Of a stretch of 64,000 nucleotides of DNA, positions 57,793-64,000 are shown piece by piece. Positions within the stretch are counted from its first letter, which is position 1; every line of letters starts with the position of its first letter. Source of the stretch: an uncultured Lachnospiraceae bacterium (GTDB taxonomy: Bacteria > Bacillota > Clostridia > Lachnospirales > Lachnospiraceae); assembly GCA_910579685.1 (NCBI GenBank), contig CAJTVN010000002.1, positions 97,074 through 161,073 of the forward strand. The letters run 5' to 3'. Both the position numbers and the translations under genes were made by a program. The notes beneath the pieces were generated by a model. That model was given only the letters and a program-made list of their open reading frames with translations. It did no database searches and was not told the DNA's origin.

Positions 57793-58805
57793 AACTGATA
57801 CTCCATCGCCTTGCCGCTCAATATGAAGTCAATTCTCCGGCATTCCTCCTGCGTGAAATGAATATTGTCAAGCGCCTTCACATTTTCCAGAATCTGCTCC
57901 GGCCTGCTTGCGCCAATCAGCACGGAAGTCACCTTCCCATCCCGCAAAATCCAGGACAGAGCCATCTGTGTCAGAGACTGGTTCCTCTCTTTTGCGATTC
58001 CGTCAAGCTTTCTCACCATCTCCAGCTTTTCCTCCGTCAGATCGCTTTCGTGGAGATACGGGCTCCTGCCGCTTCCGATTCTGGAATCCTGCGGAATCCC
58101 GTTCAGATACTTCCCGGTCAGAATTCCCTGCGCCAGCGGGCTAAAAGCGATGCAGCCGATTCCGTTTTCAAACAGATACTCCTTCAGACCGTCCTCCTCG
58201 ATCCAGCGGTTCAGCATGGAATAGGAAGGCTGATGAATGATAAAGGGGGTTCCCTGCCTCTTTAATATCTCGTAAGCTTTTTTTGTCTGCTCCTTCTTAT
58301 AGTTGGAGATTCCCACGTAGAGAGCTTTCCCCTGTCTTACGATCTGATCAAGCGCCTCCATGGTTTCCTCCAAGGGCGTGTCCGGGTCGGGCCTGTGGTG
58401 GTAAAAAATATCCACATAGTCAAGTCCCAGCCTCTTAAGGCTCTGGTCAAGACTTGCGATCAGATATTTTCTGGAGCCTCCATCCCCATAAGGACCCTTC
58501 CACATATCGTAACCCGCCTTTGTGGAAAGAACCATCTCGTCCCTGTAAGGCATCAGGTCTGACCTCAAGATCCTTCCCATGCCGGCCTCAGCGCTTCCAT
58601 AAACCGGGCCATAATTATTAGCCAGGTCAAAATGCGTGATTCCATTGTCAAACGCCGTAAACAAAATCTTTTTCATGTTCTCCTCATTGTTCACGGAGCC
58701 GAAATTATGCCACATGCCAAGAGACAGCGCAGGAAGCCTCAGACCGCTGTTCCCGCATTTGTTATAAATCATTTTGTCATATCTTGTTTCACTTGCCTGA
58801 TACAT
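57789..58805 (-). CDS. gpr: Aldo/keto reductase, L-glyceraldehyde 3-phosphate reductase type
   Basis: A 338-residue TIM-barrel NADPH reductase. CGNSGLRLPALSLGMWHNFG, HFDLANNYGP (catalytic Asp and Tyr) and GGSRKYLIASLDQSLKRLGL match E. coli YghZ closely. YghZ/Gpr reduces L-glyceraldehyde 3-phosphate and methylglyoxal. Its last codons overlap the start of the secreted-protein gene. The ATG at 58805 follows AGGACAGGAAAG. Confidence 0.92.
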   Translation of the reverse strand: MYQASETRYDKMIYNKCGNSGLRLPALSLGMWHNFGSVNNEENMKKILFTAFDNGITHFDLANNYGPVYGSAEAGMGRILRSDLMPYRDEMVLSTKAGYDMWKGPYGDGGSRKYLIASLDQSLKRLGLDYVDIFYHHRPDPDTPLEETMEALDQIVRQGKALYVGISNYKKEQTKKAYEILKRQGTPFIIHQPSYSMLNRWIEEDGLKEYLFENGIGCIAFSPLAQGILTGKYLNGIPQDSRIGSGRSPYLHESDLTEEKLEMVRKLDGIAKERNQSLTQMALSWILRDGKVTSVLIGASRPEQILENVKALDNIHFTQEECRRIDFILSGKAMEYQF

Positions 58806-58912
58806 CTTTCCTGTCCTTTCTTTCCTGTTCTATGTAATTTCTGCTCAGATTATTGTACCACAGACTCGCCTCTGTGTTAACCTTCCCTGATGATGTAAAA
58901 GGAATATTTTTG

Positions 58913-58941
58913 TTGACTCCAGAAATAATATGGTGTAGTAT
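58913..58941 (+). promoter_or_regulatory. Promoter of trhA
   Basis: TTGACT (58913-58918), 17-bp spacer, TAGTAT (58936-58941), 67 bp before the trhA ATG. Confidence 0.7.
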
Positions 58942-58954
58942 AATATCATCCATA

Positions 58955-58975
58955 ACATAGTTTTTAAAACTATGT
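58955..58975. promoter_or_regulatory. Perfect 21-bp palindrome in the trhA leader
   Basis: ACATAGTTTT and AAAACTATGT around a single T, about 14 bp past the -10. It fits a dimeric repressor operator; as RNA the stem would have no room for a normal loop. Confidence 0.6.
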
Positions 58976-59008
58976 GTCGTGATACAGCAAAGTAAGGAGG
59001 TCTCAACT

Positions 59009-59659
59009 ATGCAGATAACAATTCGTGAACCCGGCAGCGCACTGACCCATTTTGTGGGTATGATGATGGCTCTGGCTGCCGCAACCCCTCTTCTGATAAA
59101 AGCGGCGGTATCTTCCACCGCCCACGCAGTACTTGCCATGAGTATTTTTATGCTCAGCATGATTTTATTATACGGCGCAAGCGCAGCCTATCATTCCCTG
59201 AACATTGGCGGAAGGGCTCTGCGCATTTTCCGGAAGCTGGATCACATGATGATCTTTGTGCTGATTGCCGGATCTTATACGCCGGTATGCCTGATCATTC
59301 TGGGCGGAAAAACAGGCTACGCACTTCTTTCCGTGGTCTGGGGGATCGCACTGTTCGGCATGCTGCTCAAGGCCTGCTGGATTACCTGTCCCAAATGGTT
59401 TTCTTCCATTATCTATATTGCCATGGGCTGGGTGTGCCTGGGCGTGTTTGGCACCCTGTGGGATATTCTTCCCCATGCGGCCTTTCTCTGGCTTCTTGCA
59501 GGCGGCATTATCTACACAATCGGAGGAGTGATCTATGCGTTAAAGCTCCCGATCTTTAACGGAAAACATAAGAATTTCGGATCTCACGAAATATTCCATC
59601 TGTTTGTGATGGGCGGAAGTATCTGCCATTTTATCTTCATGTATCTCTACGTTGCCTGA
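59009..59659 (+). CDS. trhA: Hemolysin III family protein (TrhA/YqfA, PAQR superfamily)
   Basis: A 216-residue protein with seven membrane helices. SALTHFVGMMMAL, YHSLNIGGRALRIFRKLDHMMIF and HEIFHLFVMGGSICHF carry the conserved Ser, His and Asp residues that bind zinc in PAQR proteins. Bacterial TrhA affects membrane fluidity and lipid balance; the hemolysin name is historical. The ATG at 59009 follows AAGGAGG. It converges on galE through a shared terminator. Confidence 0.93.
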   Translation: MQITIREPGSALTHFVGMMMALAAATPLLIKAAVSSTAHAVLAMSIFMLSMILLYGASAAYHSLNIGGRALRIFRKLDHMMIFVLIAGSYTPVCLIILGGKTGYALLSVVWGIALFGMLLKACWITCPKWFSSIIYIAMGWVCLGVFGTLWDILPHAAFLWLLAGGIIYTIGGVIYALKLPIFNGKHKNFGSHEIFHLFVMGGSICHFIFMYLYVA

Positions 59660-59751
59660 ACCCCTTCGGGCGGCGCGATATACGGGGCACGACGGATTCT
59701 CCTGTGCGCTCCGCTGCGGGCAGTCTCTTCCTTTCTGCCCTGCACGTACTT
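59660..59751 (-). repeat. Structured element, possible copy C
   Basis: Read on the minus strand it lies just behind the galE terminator. GGGCAG-AAAGGAAGAGA-CTGCCC is followed by GCAGCGGAGC and a second stem GCACAGGA-GAA-TCCGTCGTGC. The order of parts matches copies A and B, but base identity is low. Confidence 0.4.
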
Positions 59752-59784
59752 AAAACAGCCGGAAGCACTCCCTCCGGCTGTTTT
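59752..59784. terminator. Bidirectional Rho-independent terminator (trhA/galE)
   Basis: A 12-bp perfect stem AAAACAGCCGGA/TCCGGCTGTTTT with a 9-nt loop, T-tracts at both ends, between two convergent genes. Confidence 0.9.
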
Positions 59785-59801
59785 GACATCTGCAGATCCT
59801 A

Positions 59802-59843
59802 CCCTCAGCGTACAAGGGGATACACGCCCCTGCACACTGAGGG
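59802..59843 (-). other. Long hairpin downstream of galE
   Basis: CCCTCAG...CAGGGG pairs with CCCCTTG...CTGAGGG, about 17 pairs including G-U. It is 37 bp after the galE stop and before the terminator, with no T-run. Confidence 0.65.
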
Positions 59844-59879
59844 TAAACTTCCCAATATGCGAAACGCTCAGAAAGCGGA

Positions 59880-60896
59880 TCAGTCCTCGTATCCGTTTGG
59901 ATTGCCGCTCTGCCACCGCCAGGAATCCGCACACATTTCCCTGATTCCATACTGAGCTTCCCATCCAAGCTCCTTCTTTGCCTTGGAGGCGTCGGAGTAA
60001 CAGGTTGCAATGTCTCCCGCCCGTCTGTCCTTGATCACATAGGGAATCTTTACGCCGGTGGCCGCCTCAAAGTTCTTTACGATATCCAGCACGCTGTAGC
60101 CGGTTCCCGTTCCCAGATTGTAAACGCAGAGCCCCGCCTTCTCCTCGATCTTCTTAAGCGCTTTCACATGGCCTATTGCCAGATCCACCACGTGGATATA
60201 GTCGCGCACGCCCGTTCCGTCCGGCGTGTCGTAATCGTTTCCGAACACTCCCAGCTCTTTCAGCTTGCCCACAGCCACCTGTGTGATATAGGGCATGAGA
60301 TTGTTGGGGATGCCATTGGGGTTCTCACCGATAGTTCCGCTCTTGTGGGCGCCAATTGGATTGAAATAGCGAAGCAAAATCACATTCCACTGCGGATCCG
60401 CCTTCTGCATATCGGAAAGAATCTGCTCAAGCATGGACTTGGTCCAGCCGTAAGGGTTTGTGCACTGTCCTTTGGGGCATTCCTCCGTGATCGGGATGAC
60501 GGCCGGATCCCCGTACACGGTTGCAGAGGAAGAAAAGATAATATTCTTTACGCCGCGCTGCCGCATCACGTCCACCAGGGTCAGGGTTCCCGCAATGTTA
60601 TTCTGGTAGTACTCCCAGGGCTTCTGAACGGATTCGCCCACTGCCTTAAGTCCCGCAAAATGAATGCAGGAATCAATCTTCTCCGCATCAAAAATCCGGT
60701 TCAGGGCATCCCTGTCTAAAATGTCCGCCTTGTAGAAGGTAACCGGCTTACCCGTGATCGCCTCCACTCTCTTAAGGCTTTTCTCACTGGAATTGCTCAG
60801 ATTGTCAACAACCACAACCTCATAGCCTGCATTCTGCAGTTCCACCACCGTATGGCTTCCGATATAACCGGCGCCGCCTGTAACCAATATTGCCAT
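59880..60896 (-). CDS. galE: UDP-glucose/UDP-GlcNAc 4-epimerase
   Basis: A 338-residue SDR epimerase of normal GalE length. [13 protein letters not shown] binds [17 protein letters not shown] has the catalytic Ser and [12 protein letters not shown] the Tyr-x3-Lys. It interconverts UDP-Glc/UDP-Gal and perhaps UDP-GlcNAc/UDP-GalNAc. The ATG at 60896 follows GGAGGCAGAT. The upstream UDPGP-family gene may supply its substrate. Confidence 0.95.
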   Translation of the reverse strand: MAILVTGGAGYIGSHTVVELQNAGYEVVVVDNLSNSSEKSLKRVEAITGKPVTFYKADILDRDALNRIFDAEKIDSCIHFAGLKAVGESVQKPWEYYQNNIAGTLTLVDVMRQRGVKNIIFSSSATVYGDPAVIPITEECPKGQCTNPYGWTKSMLEQILSDMQKADPQWNVILLRYFNPIGAHKSGTIGENPNGIPNNLMPYITQVAVGKLKELGVFGNDYDTPDGTGVRDYIHVVDLAIGHVKALKKIEEKAGLCVYNLGTGTGYSVLDIVKNFEAATGVKIPYVIKDRRAGDIATCYSDASKAKKELGWEAQYGIREMCADSWRWQSGNPNGYED

Positions 60897-60913
60897 ATCT
60901 GCCTCCATTTCTC

Positions 60914-60960
60914 AAACTTATCATTTTGTTTGGTCTTTGTTTTCCTTCTATGATAAGTTT
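60914..60960. other. 11-bp inverted repeat before galE
   Basis: AAACTTATCAT and ATGATAAGTTT are perfect arms separated by 25 bp, ending 8 bp before the galE ribosome site. They would sequester the leader if transcription starts upstream; otherwise this is a DNA-binding dyad. Confidence 0.55.
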
Positions 60961-60985
60961 ACCGCAACAGTCCGCATTTTCTCAA
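60956..60985 (-). promoter_or_regulatory. Possible galE promoter
   Basis: Minus strand TTGAGA (60980-60985), 18 bp, TAAACT (60956-60961). The -10 overlaps one arm of the inverted repeat. Confidence 0.45.
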
Positions 60986-61031
60986 TACGTGAATGTTATG
61001 CATACCTGTCAAAATGTTAACTGCACAGTTT

Positions 61032-62258
61032 TTACAGCTGAATTCCGTTTTCTTTGCACAGCGCCCTTGCGCTTTCCACGGAGTCGATTCCCGTCTTATT
61101 CTTTATGGGTGCGAATTCGCGGCCGCGTTCCACCTCGAAGGGCAGGCAGCCGTCCAGCTCGTGGATCATGTCAAGCACCAGCTGTTCAAATTTGTAGCCG
61201 TTCGGCGCATCCGGCTTTACCAGCTCTCCCTTCTCATCCAGATGGGGAATCTTCTTTTCCACTACATGGAGGGGAAGCTTTTTCTCCCTTATCTTTTCCA
61301 GATCCGCAATCCGGAACAGATAATTCAGAATCACGCCGAAATAGTATGCGGGATCTCCCTTTTCATCCCTGGCATTCATCAGCTCCTGTGTCAGCTCATA
61401 GTATTCCACAATGGAGGGTCTCCCATCCTCAAGGCAGATCACGCCGATCTTTTCGTCCGGCGCACACTTTTTTACCACCTTTGCGCCAACCGCATAGCCG
61501 CCGTCCACCACGGCTCCCACAAAGCAGGGATCCGCAATTCTCTGCAGGACGTTATCCACGGCAAAGACATTCAGATACTCCACGCCGTCCTCCATGGCCT
61601 TTTCGGCCACGCCCCACTTGTACATGGAAGAATACCAGCCGCCGTTACCGTTGGGGGAGGTGGAAATCTTCCCTTTTTCTTCCATATAAACCTTTCCGTC
61701 ATAGTCGGAAGCCGGAGCCATTTCCTGCATAAAGAATGTCACATAATCCTTATTATATCCAAAATAATCCTTATCCTTCAGGAAAGAAACCGTGGCCTCG
61801 TGGTTTTTATCGCTGGTCATCACATAGAGCGGAACCCAGCTTCCCGACATCTCCACCACATCCATCAGATTCTCGATCAGGCGCTGAAAAATATAGACCT
61901 CCTTTGTAAGGCCTATGTTGTACATCCCCTTGGGATCATCGGAACCAAGTCTCGTTCCCATTCCTCCGGCAAGAAGCACCGCCCCCACCTTTCCTTTGCG
62001 GATTGTCTCAAGTCCAATGGCCTGGAACTTCTCCCTTTTCTCCTCGATCTCCGGCAGCTGCATGGCCGCAAGCGGGGTGATCTCCCCCCTCTCGGCCGCC
62101 TTTTTATCTTCCTTGCAGGCCAAAAGCACGGAAAAATCCGTGATCTCTATCTGAGTAAGCAAATTTTCTTTTTCTGTCTCCGACAGTTCCCCGTAATGGG
62201 CAAGCACATGTTCCTGTCCATAATCCTTCAGCTTTTTTAACGCTTCTTCATAACTCAT
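61032..62258 (-). CDS. UDP-sugar pyrophosphorylase (UDPGP family, UAP1-like)
   Basis: A 408-residue eukaryotic-type nucleotidyltransferase. VGAVLLAGGMGTRLGSDDPKG is abbreviated here as LAGGMGTRLG plus DDPKG, the UTP-binding loop with its lysine. SPNGNGGWY and FAVDNVLQRIADP bind the sugar. The family makes UDP-GlcNAc or UDP-Glc from the sugar 1-phosphate. It lies 135 bp upstream of galE in the same direction. Substrate preference is not decidable by eye; UDP-GlcNAc is favoured by overall likeness to UAP1. Confidence 0.88.
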   Translation of the reverse strand: MSYEEALKKLKDYGQEHVLAHYGELSETEKENLLTQIEITDFSVLLACKEDKKAAERGEITPLAAMQLPEIEEKREKFQAIGLETIRKGKVGAVLLAGGMGTRLGSDDPKGMYNIGLTKEVYIFQRLIENLMDVVEMSGSWVPLYVMTSDKNHEATVSFLKDKDYFGYNKDYVTFFMQEMAPASDYDGKVYMEEKGKISTSPNGNGGWYSSMYKWGVAEKAMEDGVEYLNVFAVDNVLQRIADPCFVGAVVDGGYAVGAKVVKKCAPDEKIGVICLEDGRPSIVEYYELTQELMNARDEKGDPAYYFGVILNYLFRIADLEKIREKKLPLHVVEKKIPHLDEKGELVKPDAPNGYKFEQLVLDMIHELDGCLPFEVERGREFAPIKNKTGIDSVESARALCKENGIQL

Positions 62259-62303
62259 ACTGTTTCCTCCATCCTGGAAAATACTCCCTCTTGTTTTATT
62301 CTT

Positions 62304-62332
62304 ATTATAATTTCATTTGATCCAAGATGCAA
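62304..62332 (-). promoter_or_regulatory. Sigma-A promoter of the UDPGP gene
   Basis: Minus strand TTGCAT (62327-62332), 17-bp spacer, TATAAT (62304-62309), about 45 bp before the ATG. Confidence 0.82.
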
Positions 62333-62383
62333 CAGCCACTTCCCGGAATCTGTGCGGAGTTTTTCTTGCAAAAAGGACTCCCT

Positions 62384-62422
62384 GTTAAGAACCCGTTAAC
62401 ACGGCGTTAAATCGGCGTTAAA
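62384..62422. promoter_or_regulatory. Four direct GTTAA repeats at 11-bp period (PhoP/PhoB-type box)
   Basis: GTTAA begins at 62384, 62395, 62406 and 62417, an exact 11-bp period (TTAAGA, TTAACA, TTAAAT, TTAAAA). Tandem TTAACA-like hexamers at one helical turn are how PhoP/OmpR-type response regulators bind. It lies between divergent genes and could act on either. Confidence 0.65.
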
Positions 62423-62426
62423 AAAC

Positions 62427-62443
62427 CGAAAAGTAACTTTTCG
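62427..62443. promoter_or_regulatory. 17-bp palindrome next to the GTTAA repeats
   Basis: CGAAAAG-TAA-CTTTTCG, perfect 7-bp arms, just downstream of the repeats and about 20 bp before a possible -10 (TAAAAT, 62461-62466). Confidence 0.5.
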
Positions 62444-62508
62444 CCGTCCCGTCATGCTGATAAAATAAGCTCACAAATCTTATCAAATAAAAGAAAGGAA
62501 CAGATATC

Positions 62509-62661
62509 ATGGGAGATTTTAATTTTGCATTGCTGCCTATTATGGTGATCGGGGGTGTCGCAGGACTCGCATCAACTTTATACTTAGTATTCTCTCTTCC
62601 GGCTGTCATTATATGGAAGATCTACAGAAAAGTCACAAAAGGAATTCCTCTGACCAAATAA
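62509..62661 (+). CDS. Small membrane protein, 50 residues
   Basis: ATG at 62509 after AAAGGAAC, TAA at 62659-62661. It reads MGDFNFALLPIMVIGGVAGL onward, with one long hydrophobic segment from residue 6 to about 36 and a basic C-terminus (WKIYRKVTKGIPLTK). It is probably a single-pass or hairpin membrane protein. It sits directly behind the GTTAA repeats and palindrome, so its expression may be regulated. Function unknown; the good ribosome site and clean membrane profile support it as real. Confidence 0.65.
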   Translation: MGDFNFALLPIMVIGGVAGLASTLYLVFSLPAVIIWKIYRKVTKGIPLTK

Positions 62662-62716
62662 GAACACAGGAAACGCATTGCCGCATATGTTACCATAAGA
62701 ACATCTTGTGGAATGA

Positions 62717-63859
62717 ATGATGGAAATATATGTTGTAAAACCGGGTGATTCCGTGGATTCCATTGCCACTTCCCACGGCATCAGCCCGGAATCTGTTATC
62801 TATAATAATCAGCTTACGTATCCTTATGCGCTTGCCATCGGCCAGGCGCTCCTTCTATCCATCCCTTCCCAGCGGACCTTTTCCTATCCCGCCCATACGA
62901 ATGGATATGCCTATTCTTACATCAACAAAGAGGTTCTCCAGGAAACTCTGCCTTTTCTGTCCACTCTGAGCGTCTTCTCCTATGGCTTTACTCCGGAAGG
63001 GGAACTGATCCCGCCCACAGTGGACGATACCTTCATGATCACCGCCGCCCGCTCCTCTGGCACAAACCCTCTTCTCACCCTTACGCCCTTCGGCCCTGAC
63101 GGAATGTTCAACAATAACCTGATCACATCCCTGGTAAACAGCGAAGAGGCCAAAAAGACGCTTCTCGGGAATCTGCTTGCCACGCTGGATTCCAGCGACT
63201 TTGCCGGAGTGGATATCGACTTTGAGTATATCCTGCCTCAGGACCGGGTTCCTTTCGCCGATTTCGTGGCGCAGACCAGAGACTTTCTCGCCCCTTACGG
63301 TTATCCCGTCTCCGTGGCCCTTGCGCCCAAAACCAGCGACAGCCAGCAGGGAACCCTGTATGAGGGAATGGATTACGCACTGCTCGGGGAGGCTGCGGAC
63401 AGCGTGCTTCTCATGACATATGAGTGGGGCTATACCTTCGGTCCCCCCATGGCTGTCGCCCCCGTCAACAAGGTCCGCGAGGTGGTGGACTATGCCGTGA
63501 CCCGAATCGATCCCGCCAAAATTGATCTTGGCATTCCCAACTATGGCTACGATTTCACGCTGCCCTATGAACGCGGTGTTTCCAGAGCCAGGACGCTCAG
63601 CAATCATCAGGCGGTTCAGCTTGCGATCAGTGTGGATGCTCCCATCTCCTTTGACGAGATTGCCATGTCCCCTTTCTTCCAGTATGAGAAGGACGGGGTA
63701 CTTCATGAGGTGTGGTTCGAGGACGTGAGGAGCCTTGCGGAAAAATACAGTCTCCTTCCCCAGTACGGGCTTCGGGGAATCGGGGTGTGGCAGATTATGA
63801 GTCTGTTCCGGGCTGGCTGGCTGTTGTTTCGCGACCGCTTTTCCATTGCGAAAGCTTAG
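62717..63859 (+). CDS. LysM-GH18 peptidoglycan hydrolase (SleL/YaaH-like)
   Basis: A 380-residue protein. Residues 3-49 are one LysM domain (YVVKPGDSVDSIATSHGISP) and residues ~60-375 a GH18 barrel. FAGVDIDFEYI contains the catalytic DxDxE with Glu as acid, and LMTYEWGYTFGPPMAVAP is typical of the spore N-acetylglucosaminidases SleL/YaaH, which degrade cortex muramic-lactam fragments in germination. There is no signal peptide, also typical. SleL usually has two LysM domains; this one has a single copy. The ribosome site is weak (GTGGAATGA). Confidence 0.9.
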   Translation: MMEIYVVKPGDSVDSIATSHGISPESVIYNNQLTYPYALAIGQALLLSIPSQRTFSYPAHTNGYAYSYINKEVLQETLPFLSTLSVFSYGFTPEGELIPPTVDDTFMITAARSSGTNPLLTLTPFGPDGMFNNNLITSLVNSEEAKKTLLGNLLATLDSSDFAGVDIDFEYILPQDRVPFADFVAQTRDFLAPYGYPVSVALAPKTSDSQQGTLYEGMDYALLGEAADSVLLMTYEWGYTFGPPMAVAPVNKVREVVDYAVTRIDPAKIDLGIPNYGYDFTLPYERGVSRARTLSNHQAVQLAISVDAPISFDEIAMSPFFQYEKDGVLHEVWFEDVRSLAEKYSLLPQYGLRGIGVWQIMSLFRAGWLLFRDRFSIAKA

Positions 63860-64000
63860 CCTTCTTTTATCTTCCCGCCAAAAAATTGTTTTCGCCTGTG
63901 CGGCCTGGGTTGGGGCCCTGAGCGTGGGCTCTGCGGACTGACGTTTTAAATCGGATTTCACTAAAAAAACGCTCTGAGTTTTCGGGAAACGGACGGGTCG
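63860..64000. other. Right-end intergenic stretch, no gene seen
   Basis: 141 bp to the window edge. I see no convincing gene, terminator or promoter; the sequence from about 63903 is GC-rich and the last 60 bp contain an A-run. Confidence 0.5.

Noticed and set aside
1..64000. CRISPR arrays, insertion sequences, prophage genes, rRNA genes
   Set aside because: No regularly spaced repeat array, no transposase or integrase motif and no rRNA-like stretch was seen on either strand.

Overview
The window looks like the chromosome of a motile, spore-forming, anaerobic clostridium, most likely a Lachnospiraceae member. The evidence is a conserved low-GC Gram-positive housekeeping block (ireB, ruvX, a DUF1292 gene, RNase J, ylbF, an mltG-like gene, trmR, trhP), a type III glutamine synthetase, a thiI/cysteine desulfurase pair, a SleL-like LysM-GH18 enzyme, a sigma-D-type flagellin promoter and clostridial ribosome binding sites. 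The DNA is moderately GC-rich with AT-rich intergenic gaps. Species cannot be named from sequence alone. All calls come from reading the sequence; no database search was run.

Positions 1-26500 (minus strand) are one large surface-glycan locus. A first transcription unit starts at a strong promoter (23283-23311) with a PglK-type lipid-oligosaccharide flippase, then an acyltransferase, two large GT-C-like membrane proteins, a WecE-type sugar aminotransferase, a GNAT acetyltransferase, a polyprenyl-phosphate GT2 and a DUF6020 protein. A second promoter (12065-12093) starts an O-antigen ligase/polymerase-like protein, PglF- and PglE-like enzymes, a foreign-looking 81-aa protein plus retropepsin-like protease pair, a PglC-like phosphoglycosyl transferase, a PLP enzyme, an ATP-grasp ligase, a GT4 and the TviB/TviC pair for UDP-GalNAcA. 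A GT52-like sialyltransferase and a CotH-type kinase form a short unit to its right.

Positions 26542-31822 hold a compact pseudaminic-acid-type operon on the plus strand (pseF, a PLP fold-III decarboxylase, pseI, pseG), facing a second ATP-grasp ligase. CMP-nonulosonate made here would be the donor for the divergent GT52-like transferase. The decarboxylase is not part of any known nonulosonate pathway, and with the two ATP-grasp ligases and the other PLP enzyme it suggests an amino-acid- or amine-decorated glycan.

Positions 31920-46300 are core genes: tRNA-Gln(CTG), a C39-like putative cysteine peptidase under a cre-like site, glnN, the tRNA-modification pair trmR/trhP, RNase J, ruvX, ireB, mtaB, an HPr-like protein lacking the active histidine, thiI with its sulfur donor, and rsmE. 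Positions 46338-52823 are a sugar-uptake operon (DUF1861 protein, ABC importer, GH130 phosphorylase, LacI regulator), probably for beta-mannosides. prmA follows.

Positions 54020-56042 carry a flagellin with an inserted HExxH metallopeptidase (flagellinolysin) behind sigma-A- and sigma-D-like promoters. The right end has a zinc-ribbon protein, nudC, a secreted protein, a gpr-type aldo/keto reductase, trhA, galE, a UDPGP-family pyrophosphorylase, a 50-aa membrane protein and a LysM-GH18 enzyme. Four GTTAA repeats at an exact 11-bp period lie between the last groups. Three structured repeat-like elements sit directly behind Rho-independent terminators (near 33.0, 42.9 and 59.7 kb).
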